The position numbers and the translations under genes are program-made. This document shows positions 26,167 through 34,342 of a stretch of DNA of 64,000 nt, piece after piece (position 1 is the stretch's first letter; each line of letters begins with the position of its first letter). The notes below the pieces were generated by a model. That model was given only the letters and a program-made list of their open reading frames with translations, made no database searches and had not been told where the DNA came from. The stretch spans positions 1,860,001-1,924,000 of the forward strand of contig NZ_CP060716.1 in NCBI RefSeq assembly GCF_014396385.1, read 5' to 3'. Source of the DNA: Leucobacter denitrificans. GTDB taxonomy: Bacteria; Actinomycetota; Actinomycetes; Actinomycetales; Microbacteriaceae.

Positions 26167-28071
26167 ATGACGTCTTGGATGGAAGCAATTCCAGTGATCA
26201 CGGCGAGCGTCGGGATATTGTTTCTCCCCGGGCTAGTTGTTGCCTATCTGATCGGTCTAAGAGGGCTTTGGGCTGCGGCATTGAGCCCTTTGGTATCAAC
26301 CACGTTGTTGGTTGTTGCTGCAGTAATTACCCCAGTACTTCGACTTCCATGGTCTATCTTGAGCGCAGTCTCAATCGCAATGATCATTGGGTTCTTGGTG
26401 GTTGTATTGCTCCGCGGGGTCTTGCGTACCAGATTCTCATTGCCAGATCGCTCGGGCGGAACAGTTGTCACAGCATGGGCATTGGCAGCCGTTCCGACTG
26501 CGCTTATTATTCTGATTTCAATTGGGAACCCTGGATCGATTTCGCAGACTTATGACAGTATTTTTCATCTCAACTTAGTCGAGTTCATACTGGATGAGGC
26601 TAACGCCTCACCTCTGGTTGCGGGGCGCCTGGTTTCGCCAGATGCCTCAACCGCTTTCTATCCAAATGCGTGGAATCTCATTGTCTCGCTGGTCGTTGGT
26701 TCTACGGGAGCTTCGATCCCTGTTGCTGCCAATGCATTAAACCTAGTACTCGCGGTAGCAGTGTGGCCGATAGGGCTTTTACTTCTCATTCGTCAATTGA
26801 TTGGGGATTCGAGACTGCACATGTATGCAGGGGCACTTTTGTGTACCGGACTTACAGCATTTCCGCTCAACTTGTTGTATTACGGCGTGCTCTACCCTTT
26901 CTTTTTTGGGCTGTTGTTCTTAGCGCCGGTGTTGGCATTGCTGGTTCAGATTCTGCGAGTGGGACATGAAGCACGTATAACTAAGGTTCTAGGGCTTTGC
27001 GTGTTGCTTCTAGGAGTTTTGCCTGGAATGCTTATTGCTCATCCTGGAGCTTTTATGGCGGCGCTCGCGCTATCAGTACCATTGGTACTAGTCAGTGCGG
27101 GGTCTAATTTTAGGCAGTTGCCTAAAGAGAAGAAACTGCAGCGCTTGCTTGGGGTTGCAGTATATTTTGCTGCTGGGTTATTGATGCTTTTGCGGCTCCG
27201 GCCGTCGTACACTTGGCCACCGAGAATCTCGACCTTGGAAGCAGCGGGACGAGTGTTTACCCTAGCATTGCAAGGGTACGGTTTACCTATTGTTGCTGCA
27301 GCACTTGCGATCATCGGGCTAGTCGTTGCGCTTCGACGGCGGGGCCCGGCTGATCTTGCAGTAGTTGGGATCTGGATTGTCGGGGCACTTACGTTCTTTG
27401 TTGCTGCGGGGATACCGTTCTGGCGTCTCCGACAATTCACCGTAGGCGTTTGGTACGCGGACACTCCAAGGCTTGCCGCTGTGTACGCTATCGCGTTGCT
27501 TCCGGCGGCTGTTTTGGGCGCAACGTGGCTTGGTAAATGGCTTCTTTACAAGAGTCGATTTTCAGTTAAATTAACAGGATCTTTCCTTGTTGTTCTTTGC
27601 GGTGTCGGGATTCACCTAACAGCAGGATGGACTGAGTTTGTTCCAGTCGTAAACAAGAGCTATTCGGCAGACTCAGATTCTAAGCTGTTAACCGCTGATG
27701 AGATTACGATCCTCGAAATGCTTCCAGAACTAGTCCCAGAGAACTCCACTATTGCGGGAAATCCCTGGACCGGGACAGCATTGGCCTATGCGTTAGGGCA
27801 GAGAGACGTTCTTATGTCGCATGTTCAGTCCAAACTCAATTCAGACGGAGAGAAGATCGTACAAGAGTTACGCTGGGCAGATGAGAGACCCGATGTTTGC
27901 GGCGCACTAAATCGGGAAGGTGTCGGATACGTTTTGGACTTTGGAGATCGTGAAGTCCACGGAGGTAATCACCGTTTTCCCGGTCTGGAAGAGTTGGCTT
28001 CCTCACCCGCGGTTGATCTAGTTGCGGTCGAGGGAGAAGCTAAGTTGTATCGCCTTGTAGCCTGCGAGTGA
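26167..28071 (+). CDS. Polytopic membrane protein, DUF6541-like, possible GT-C transferase
   Basis: A 634-residue protein with about 13 hydrophobic helices up to residue about 475 and a C-terminal extracytoplasmic domain that includes ENSTIAGNPWTGTALAYALG. The first outside loop contains SQTYDSIFHLNLVEFIL, an acidic motif in the place where GT-C glycosyltransferases keep their metal or carrier-lipid residues. The overall pattern fits the actinobacterial DUF6541 family seen in glycan clusters. It starts directly after the GT2 stop, so it is part of the same operon. A lipid-linked-sugar transferase or polymerase role is inferred. Confidence 0.65.
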   Translation: MTSWMEAIPVITASVGILFLPGLVVAYLIGLRGLWAAALSPLVSTTLLVVAAVITPVLRLPWSILSAVSIAMIIGFLVVVLLRGVLRTRFSLPDRSGGTVVTAWALAAVPTALIILISIGNPGSISQTYDSIFHLNLVEFILDEANASPLVAGRLVSPDASTAFYPNAWNLIVSLVVGSTGASIPVAANALNLVLAVAVWPIGLLLLIRQLIGDSRLHMYAGALLCTGLTAFPLNLLYYGVLYPFFFGLLFLAPVLALLVQILRVGHEARITKVLGLCVLLLGVLPGMLIAHPGAFMAALALSVPLVLVSAGSNFRQLPKEKKLQRLLGVAVYFAAGLLMLLRLRPSYTWPPRISTLEAAGRVFTLALQGYGLPIVAAALAIIGLVVALRRRGPADLAVVGIWIVGALTFFVAAGIPFWRLRQFTVGVWYADTPRLAAVYAIALLPAAVLGATWLGKWLLYKSRFSVKLTGSFLVVLCGVGIHLTAGWTEFVPVVNKSYSADSDSKLLTADEITILEMLPELVPENSTIAGNPWTGTALAYALGQRDVLMSHVQSKLNSDGEKIVQELRWADERPDVCGALNREGVGYVLDFGDREVHGGNHRFPGLEELASSPAVDLVAVEGEAKLYRLVACE

Positions 28072-28090
28072 TGTGGGCGGCAGGCTTAAT

Positions 28091-28459
28091 CTATTTACCA
28101 GAATCACCATGAGAAGGTGATTCCTTTTCTAAAGTGCGTGCTTCGATAAGCGCAACTGCCCGCGCGAGGTCAGTGACACGAGCGTCGCTCCGCGCCTTCG
28201 CTCTAATAATTGCTACTGCAAATATCAAAGTCATAACTATGAAGACGTACAACAATAGGTCGGTACCGCGGCCGATACCCAGCACGTTTGCGATAGCGGT
28301 CACTGTACTCGGGAAAATGATAGCAAGGATCGCAGCAACCACGAAGAGCAAAGCGAGAATACGTTTGAGCGCAAGGGAGCGCTCACCCGGCAAAACACGA
28401 ATCGCGAATACTGCTGCACCGACTACGCCGATGATTAGTGCAAACTGGAATATCGTCAC
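28091..28459 (-). CDS. DUF2304-type small membrane protein
   Basis: A 122-residue protein with three helices: FALIIGVVGAAVFAIRV, ILALLFVVAAILAIIF and LLLYVFIVMTLIFAVAIIRA. A charged helix ending in DLARAVALIEARTLEKES follows. The pattern fits DUF2304, which is commonly encoded beside DPM-like GT2 enzymes, as here (9 nt after the GT2 stop). It may anchor or modulate the transferase. The GTG at 28459 gives the expected start. It is convergent with the polytopic protein. The family call is by pattern and context. Confidence 0.75.
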   Translation of the reverse strand: MTIFQFALIIGVVGAAVFAIRVLPGERSLALKRILALLFVVAAILAIIFPSTVTAIANVLGIGRGTDLLLYVFIVMTLIFAVAIIRAKARSDARVTDLARAVALIEARTLEKESPSHGDSGK

Positions 28460-28468
28460 GATGTAGTC

Positions 28469-29173
28469 CTAACGAATGAAGAGATCGACGAGGATGTTTA
28501 CCGAGTTAAGCAACGATTGCCCCTTCGCTTTCGAGTAGTCAGTGTATAGAACTTTGACCGGGTGCTCAGCGTAAGGCAGTTTGGTCTTACCGAGCTGGAC
28601 AACAATCTCGGTACCGTGAGCCATTCGGTCTTGGCGCAATTTGATCCCGCGAATAGCGTCTTCGCGAATTACGCGAAGACCGTTATGGGCATCAGTGAGC
28701 CTGGTTCGTGTGAGGACATTCGTAACCCAGACGGCAGTTTTAAGGACAATTCTCTTCAGTATCCCTGGATTGGTGCGGTCATCTAGAAAACGTGAACCGT
28801 ACACAATCGCAAGATTCTCGTTGCGTGCTCGCTCTATCATTTCGGCGGCATCAACGACCCGATGCTGCCCGTCGGCGTCGAATGTTACGACATACCTGGC
28901 GTCACGTTCAAGTGCAAACTCAAAACCAGTTTGCAAGGCGGCTCCTTGGCCCAAGTTGATCGGATGCGTGACGACTTGCGCGCCTGCGTTTTGTGCAATC
29001 CGACCCGAATTATCGTGTGAACCATCATCTATGCAAACTACGTTAGGGAATGCAGTGAGAAGATCCAAGATCACTCCACCGATTACGGTGGCTTCGTTAT
29101 AGAGGGGGATAATGACCCAAGTATCGTGATTCGATCGGGCGCCGGTAGGTTCGACCGGGGGATTGGAGATCAT
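28469..29173 (-). CDS. GT2 transferase, dolichyl-phosphate-mannose-synthase-like
   Basis: A 234-residue soluble GT-A transferase. Motifs are TWVIIPLYNEATVIG, NVVCIDDGSHDNSGRI, LGQGAALQTGFEFAL, and TFDADGQHRVVDA with the metal-binding DAD. YGSRFLDD and LTDAHNGLRVIR are typical of DPM1-like enzymes that charge polyprenyl phosphate with a sugar. There is no membrane domain; the adjoining DUF2304 protein may supply it. It is divergent from the LGFP-repeat gene with 128 bp between starts. The product would be a polyprenyl-phosphate-sugar used outside by GT-C enzymes such as the candidate at 26167 (inferred). Confidence 0.87.
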   Translation of the reverse strand: MISNPPVEPTGARSNHDTWVIIPLYNEATVIGGVILDLLTAFPNVVCIDDGSHDNSGRIAQNAGAQVVTHPINLGQGAALQTGFEFALERDARYVVTFDADGQHRVVDAAEMIERARNENLAIVYGSRFLDDRTNPGILKRIVLKTAVWVTNVLTRTRLTDAHNGLRVIREDAIRGIKLRQDRMAHGTEIVVQLGKTKLPYAEHPVKVLYTDYSKAKGQSLLNSVNILVDLFIR

Positions 29174-29301
29174 GTGTCTTATTCTTGCAGACCGATCTTA
29201 AGGCCTGATGTCGTGCTCGAATATCGGAGCGGCATTCTCCAACAAAACTTCGTTGTTCAAGTTATGCTTGAACCTTAGTGTTGGTAATTTAGGGGCGCGG
29301 A

Positions 29302-31896
29302 ATGAGAATAATGGGCAGAAATGCTTGGCTGATTGTGCTTGCTTCGATCACCAGTCTTCTCGTGATCATAGGTGGAGTATCGGCAGTTCCGGCGCAGGCT
29401 GCTAATCCCTCAGCCGGTTTCGACGCAACTAACATTATTGATGATTCGCTCTTTTACGATGGCGATGCAATGAGCGCCTCTCAGGTCCAGAGTTTCCTCA
29501 ATCAGCAGGTTCCAGAGTGTTGGTTGGGTAGGCCTGGTTACGAGGTGGGTAAGAAGGTCCATTGGGGGGTGCCAACACAGTTGGCTTCGAAATGCACCAA
29601 GGACTTCACCACTCAGACTCAGAGTCGGGCCGCAAATGCATACTGTGCTGCGTACTCAGGTAGCACCAAAGAAACAGCCGCAAATATTGTTGCGAAGGTT
29701 GGCAAGGCTTGCGGGATAAGTCAACGGGTATTGCTTATTACGCTGCAGAAAGAGCAGAGCCTGATTACTGATCCGTGGCCAAATGAACAACAGTATTTCC
29801 TGGCGATGGGTTACGCCTGTCCGGACAGTGGCCCTGGCGGCACCGCAAACTGTGACACGACTCAAGGTGGTTTCTTTCAGCAGGTTTATCGTGCTGCATG
29901 GCAGCTAAAAGTCTATAAAGCCAATCCTGACAGTTTTAATTACAGGCCATTCCGAAATAACACTATTCTCTATCATCCCAATCAGGCCTGTGGTAGCTCA
30001 CAGGTCTATATCAAGAATTGGGCAACTGCCGCACTCTATATTTACACTCCTTACCGCCCGAACCAAGCTGCTTTAAATGCCGGATGGGGGACTGGAGATT
30101 CGTGCTCATCCTACGGCAATCGTAATTTCTATAATTTTTATACCTCCTGGTTTGGTAGCCCGCGTGGTGTAGCTGTGCACGCCACATTTGATTCTTACTA
30201 TCAGGGCCTTGGTGGGGCGGATAGCATATTCGGTTACCCTGTGTCGCCAGCCCAGAGTGTCAATGGAGGTCTACGTCAGGAGTTTGGCGGGGGTACTTTC
30301 TTCTGGTCATCTGTAACTGGGGTGTCGGCTGTAAGGGGTGCCATTGGAAACCTATATCTTTCTAATGGTGGGCCCGCCGGTCACCTCGGTTTCCCTAAGG
30401 GCGTTGAGTCAGGCCTCCCAGCTGGGGCGAAACAAGAGTTCGAGAAGGGAACGATATATTACACCGGTTCCACTGGTGCGGGTTCTGTAAATGGTGCTAT
30501 TAAGGAGCTCTACGAAAGCCACGGCGGCCCGAATGGTTTCATGGGCTACCCAGTGGGGGTAGAGCAAAGAGTATCTGGGGCTGTCAAACAGGAATTTGCG
30601 AATGCGACTGTCTATTACACCGGGGCTACGGGGGCAGCTTCCGTGCATGGTGCTATTCGAGCAAAGTTTGAGGAGCTTGGCGGGGTTCTAAGTTTCCTTG
30701 GAGTTCCTATAGATGAAGAAATCATAGAAGGAAATTTCATCCGTCAAGAATTCGCACGCGGAACTGCGTTTTACTCTGGAGCCACCGGGGTTTCCACTGT
30801 TAATGGGGCTATCAGAACTCTCTACTTGGAAAACGGTGGATCTGGCGGTTACATGGGTCACCCGAAGGGAAGTGAAGTCATTTCGAGAGGTGTGGTTCGC
30901 CAGGAATTCTCTAATGCGACTGCTTACTATACGGGCAGGACGGGTGCTGCAGCATTACATGGTCAAATGCGGGACTTCTATTACGAAATAGGTGACATTG
31001 AAAGTTACCTTGGCTTACCGATTGGCAGCAGTTTCGGGGACTCTCATTTCAGCGGTCAGGAGTTTGAGCGTGGGACTGCGTACTTCAGTGAGGCTACGGG
31101 GGCCGGTGCCGTCAACGGGGCTATTCGGACTTGGTATGTTGCGAATGGTGGCCCTACAGGTTCACTCGGGCTACCGGTCGGGATCGAAACTAAAGTTGGT
31201 AGTTCAGTAAAGCAAGAATTCGAACACGGCTTCGCGTTTTACACGGGACCGACTGGGGTTGTATTTGTTGGGGAAGCTTTTGGTGATCTGTACGGGAAGA
31301 CCGGTGGCCTGACGGGGTTCCTTGGAGAACCGTTGAAGGCTGATCGAACCGTGGGTGGAGTTACGACCCAGGAGTTTGAGCGTGGGACTGCGTACTTCAG
31401 TGAGGCTACGGGGGCCGGTGCCGTCAACGGGGCTATTCGGACTTGGTATGTTGCGAATGGTGGCCCTACAGGTTCACTCGGGCTACCGGTCGGGATCGAA
31501 ACTAAAGTTGGTAGTTCAGTAAAGCAAGAATTCGAACACGGCTTCGCGTTTTACACGGGACCGACTGGGGTTGTATTTGTTGGGGAAGCTTTTGGTGATC
31601 TGTACGGGAAGACCGGTGGCCTGACGGGGTTCCTTGGAGAACCGTTGAAGGCTGATCGAACCGTGGGTGGAGTTACGACCCAGGAGTTTGAGCGTGGGAC
31701 TGCGTACTTCAGTGAGGCTACGGGGGCCGGTGCCGTCAACGGGGCTATTCGGACTTGGTATGTTGCGAATGGTGGCCCTACAGGTTCACTCGGGCTACCG
31801 GTCGGGATCGAAACTAAAGTTGGTAGTTCAGTAAAGCAAGAATTCGAACACGGTGTGCTGATGTACGCAGGTGGTAAAGGCGTGTGGGTTGCCTAA
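29302..31896 (+). CDS. Secreted LGFP-repeat protein with lysozyme-like N-terminal domain
   Basis: An 864-residue exported protein. The signal peptide ends near VPAQA/ANP (about 34). Residues about 40-290 form a cysteine-containing domain with LFYDGDAMSASQVQSFLNQQ, LLITLQKEQSLITDPWP (a glutamate placed like that of lysozyme-type hydrolases) and GGFFQQVYRAAWQLKVY. From about 292 there are 11 LGFP units of about 52 residues, for example GGPAGHLGFPKGVE then QEFEKGTIYYTGSTG. LGFP units are thought to bind arabinogalactan or peptidoglycan. Units 6-11 come from exact DNA repeats. No sortase or anchor motif is seen. The ATG at 29302 follows AGGGGCGCGGA. Confidence 0.85.
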   Translation: MRIMGRNAWLIVLASITSLLVIIGGVSAVPAQAANPSAGFDATNIIDDSLFYDGDAMSASQVQSFLNQQVPECWLGRPGYEVGKKVHWGVPTQLASKCTKDFTTQTQSRAANAYCAAYSGSTKETAANIVAKVGKACGISQRVLLITLQKEQSLITDPWPNEQQYFLAMGYACPDSGPGGTANCDTTQGGFFQQVYRAAWQLKVYKANPDSFNYRPFRNNTILYHPNQACGSSQVYIKNWATAALYIYTPYRPNQAALNAGWGTGDSCSSYGNRNFYNFYTSWFGSPRGVAVHATFDSYYQGLGGADSIFGYPVSPAQSVNGGLRQEFGGGTFFWSSVTGVSAVRGAIGNLYLSNGGPAGHLGFPKGVESGLPAGAKQEFEKGTIYYTGSTGAGSVNGAIKELYESHGGPNGFMGYPVGVEQRVSGAVKQEFANATVYYTGATGAASVHGAIRAKFEELGGVLSFLGVPIDEEIIEGNFIRQEFARGTAFYSGATGVSTVNGAIRTLYLENGGSGGYMGHPKGSEVISRGVVRQEFSNATAYYTGRTGAAALHGQMRDFYYEIGDIESYLGLPIGSSFGDSHFSGQEFERGTAYFSEATGAGAVNGAIRTWYVANGGPTGSLGLPVGIETKVGSSVKQEFEHGFAFYTGPTGVVFVGEAFGDLYGKTGGLTGFLGEPLKADRTVGGVTTQEFERGTAYFSEATGAGAVNGAIRTWYVANGGPTGSLGLPVGIETKVGSSVKQEFEHGFAFYTGPTGVVFVGEAFGDLYGKTGGLTGFLGEPLKADRTVGGVTTQEFERGTAYFSEATGAGAVNGAIRTWYVANGGPTGSLGLPVGIETKVGSSVKQEFEHGVLMYAGGKGVWVA
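31057..31853 (+). repeat. 312-bp exact tandem repeat inside the LGFP gene (2.55 copies)
   Basis: Units at 31057-31368 and 31369-31680 are identical base for base as read here. A third copy is identical for 173 bp (31681-31853) before diverging at the gene end. The period of 312 bp equals 104 codons, or two LGFP units, so gain or loss stays in frame. Exact identity implies recent duplication or ongoing gene conversion. The copy number may be misassembled or variable between cells. Confidence 0.97.
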
Positions 31897-32026
31897 CCCC
31901 GAAGGTTCAAGTTATTCGGCCTGAACCAAAGCACTTGGCTGAGACAGTCGTATCTGGGGCGGCTATGTTTTGTGCTGGTTAAACTAGATCCTGGTCGTAG
32001 AGCTCACATGCAAGAAAGAAGACATC

Positions 32027-33136
32027 GTGACTGATTTCATTCCAGCCGCAAAACCAATCATCGGTGCCGAGGAGCGATTAGCTGTTGACCGGGTACTTCA
32101 ATCTGGAATCATTGCTCAAGGACCGGAAGTTGCGAGCTTTGAGAAGGAATTTGCTGAGCATTTTGTGTGCGGGCGGGAATCGGTTGCAGTGAATTCCGGC
32201 ACTAGCGGCCTGCACCTAGGGTTGCTTGCTGCTGGTATCGGACCCGGTGACGAGGTGATCGTGCCGTCATTCACGTTCGCTGCGACTGCAAATTCTGTAG
32301 CCTTGACAGGCGCCACTCCAGTTTTTGTCGATATTGAACCGGATTATTTCACATTGGATCCCGCTTCGATCCGGGCTGCGATCACCGGACAAACACGTGG
32401 GATTTTGCCGGTCCACCTATACGGTCACCCATTTCTCGTCGAAGAAATTGAGGCAATTGCCACTGAGAATGGGTTACTTATCTTTGAGGATGCTGCACAA
32501 GCACATGGCGCAAGCTGGAGGGGACGAAACGTCGGTACGATCGGCCACTTCGCGATGTTCAGTTTGTACCCCACCAAGAATATGACCTCGGGTGAGGGAG
32601 GAATGGTTGCTTGTTCAGATTCGGAAACTGCGAGGAAGTTGCGTCTACTCCGGAATCAGGGAATGGAGACGCAGTATTCTAATGAGCTGATTGGATTCAA
32701 TGCCCGTATGACGGACATTCACGCAGCCATTGGCCGAGTTCAGTTGAATAAGATTGATGCCTGGAATACTAAGCGCAAAGAAAACGCCGACACACTCACG
32801 GCTGCACTCGCTGACGTGGCTGAGATCACGGTTCCCAAAGTGGCGTCCGGCGCGGTCCACGTTTACCATCAGTATACGATCCGAGTGGATGCAGATGAGA
32901 GAGATAGCATTCAACGAGCGCTTAGAGATGAGTATCAAGTAGGGTCAGGCGTCTACTACCCGATCCCGAACCATCGTTTGCCGTCATTATCTAGGTTTGC
33001 GCCAGATCTCTACCTCCCACAAACTGAGCGGGCTGCATCGCAAGTACTGTCTCTACCCGTACATCCGTCACTCACGGCTGCCGACTTAGAACGAATTGTC
33101 AATGCTGTAACCGCAGTGGTGAGAGCCGGGGCCTGA
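32027..33136 (+). CDS. DegT/DnrJ/EryC1/StrS sugar aminotransferase
   Basis: A 369-residue PLP enzyme. It shows VNSGTSGLHLGLLAAGIGPGD, VPSFTFAATANSV, FVDIEPDYFTLDP, LIFEDAAQAHGASW with the PLP aspartate, SLYPTKNMTSGEGG with the Schiff-base lysine near 185, and GFNARMTDIHAAIGRVQL. This matches the WbpE/WlbC/GnnB type that aminates 3-keto UDP-sugars. The Gfo/Idh enzyme at 20286 could supply the keto sugar and the LpxA-like enzyme at 19545 could acylate the product. GTG at 32027. The next gene is 6 nt downstream. The exact substrate is inferred. Confidence 0.87.
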   Translation: MTDFIPAAKPIIGAEERLAVDRVLQSGIIAQGPEVASFEKEFAEHFVCGRESVAVNSGTSGLHLGLLAAGIGPGDEVIVPSFTFAATANSVALTGATPVFVDIEPDYFTLDPASIRAAITGQTRGILPVHLYGHPFLVEEIEAIATENGLLIFEDAAQAHGASWRGRNVGTIGHFAMFSLYPTKNMTSGEGGMVACSDSETARKLRLLRNQGMETQYSNELIGFNARMTDIHAAIGRVQLNKIDAWNTKRKENADTLTAALADVAEITVPKVASGAVHVYHQYTIRVDADERDSIQRALRDEYQVGSGVYYPIPNHRLPSLSRFAPDLYLPQTERAASQVLSLPVHPSLTAADLERIVNAVTAVVRAGA

Positions 33137-33142
33137 GCGGCT

Positions 33143-34342
33143 GTGCGCGTTGCGATAGTTACACGGATATTCGAACCCGAGCCGAGTGCAGCTTCACTTA
33201 GGCTGGGAACATTGGCAAATTCGTTCTCAGAGTCAGGGCACACTGTCAATGTTTTGACGGTTAAGCCAGCTCGTGGGGCTAGGACAAATGATGCTGACCG
33301 AACCTATAAGGTTCGCCGCTTCCCTGTGTTGCGAGATTCTTCCGGGTACGTACGTGGATATTTGCAGTATTTGAGCTTCGATATCCCGATCTTCTTCAGA
33401 ATCCTATTTGGGGCACGGAGGGACATTTTTGTAGTCGAACCACCCCCAACGACTGGACTATTCGTGCGGATCGCTTCGGGGCTTCGCAGAATCCCATACA
33501 TCTACTATGCGGCAGACATATGGTCTGATGCAGCGGCCCAGACGGGCGCCCCTAAATGGATTCTCCGTTTAGTTAGAGCCGTCGAATTGTTGGCAATGCG
33601 AGGGGCTTCGAAAATCGTTTCAGTTTCAGTGGACCTCACTGAACGATTGCATGAGTTCGGTGTTCAGCCACCGATAGTGACGGTTGGTAACGGGGTCGAC
33701 ACGGATCGATTGTCGAAGTCATTGCAAGCTACGGTTACGAGTGGTGAGACTAGGCGTGAGTCGAGAGTATTTGTCTATGCAGGGACCGCCTCGGAGGTTC
33801 ATGGCGCTGAAATTTTTGTAGAAGCAATGCCAATGGTGCTAAAAACCTACCCCGATGTAAGACTCCGATTTATTGGAGGCGGTTCGGAACGGGATTCGTT
33901 AATTCGGCGTGTCAATCAATTGGGCATATCGCACGCGGTGACTTTTGAATCAACTAAACAGATTGAAGAACTTGCCCCAATTCTTCGGCAAGCAACAGTT
34001 GCTATTGCTAGCGTTCGGCCCAATTCAGGATATGATTTTGCGTTCCCTACCAAACTCTACGCGGCTGCAGTTTGTGGGGCTAAGTTACTGTACACAGGAA
34101 ATGGTCCAGCTCGAGACTTTGTGAACGTGGAGCTAAGTGGAGAACCTCTCGGTACTGCTGTAGATTTTGACCCACTTTCAGTTGCAAGTGCAATGGTCGA
34201 GTTAATACGAGAGGAACAGTCGATAGAACGCCGTATCGCTGTATCGACATGGGCGAAGGAAGCACTGAGCCTAAAGAAAGTTTCAGAACGAATCGTAGAG
34301 GTTGCTTCACAAGTGGTTGATAAAGAGGGGCCAAAGGCATGA
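33143..34342 (+). CDS. GT4 family glycosyltransferase
   Basis: A 399-residue GT-B transferase. It has RVAIVTRIFEPEPSAASLRL at the N-terminus, an acceptor domain with IYYAADIWSDAA, TVGNGVDTDRL at the hinge, and a donor domain with FVYAGTASEVHGAEIFVEAM, LRFIGGGSERDSLI and SGYDFAFPTKLYAAAVCGAK. The usual second glutamate position is replaced by the F-P-T-K-L-Y type found in WcaI/FucNAc transferases. GTG start. It overlaps the following ABC gene by 4 nt. AT-rich codon use compared with flanking housekeeping genes. Confidence 0.85.
   Translation: MRVAIVTRIFEPEPSAASLRLGTLANSFSESGHTVNVLTVKPARGARTNDADRTYKVRRFPVLRDSSGYVRGYLQYLSFDIPIFFRILFGARRDIFVVEPPPTTGLFVRIASGLRRIPYIYYAADIWSDAAAQTGAPKWILRLVRAVELLAMRGASKIVSVSVDLTERLHEFGVQPPIVTVGNGVDTDRLSKSLQATVTSGETRRESRVFVYAGTASEVHGAEIFVEAMPMVLKTYPDVRLRFIGGGSERDSLIRRVNQLGISHAVTFESTKQIEELAPILRQATVAIASVRPNSGYDFAFPTKLYAAAVCGAKLLYTGNGPARDFVNVELSGEPLGTAVDFDPLSVASAMVELIREEQSIERRIAVSTWAKEALSLKKVSERIVEVASQVVDKEGPKA

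Noticed and set aside
31057..31853. Tandem repeat considered as a CRISPR array
   Set aside because: Units are 312 bp, contiguous, without spacers, and encode LGFP modules.
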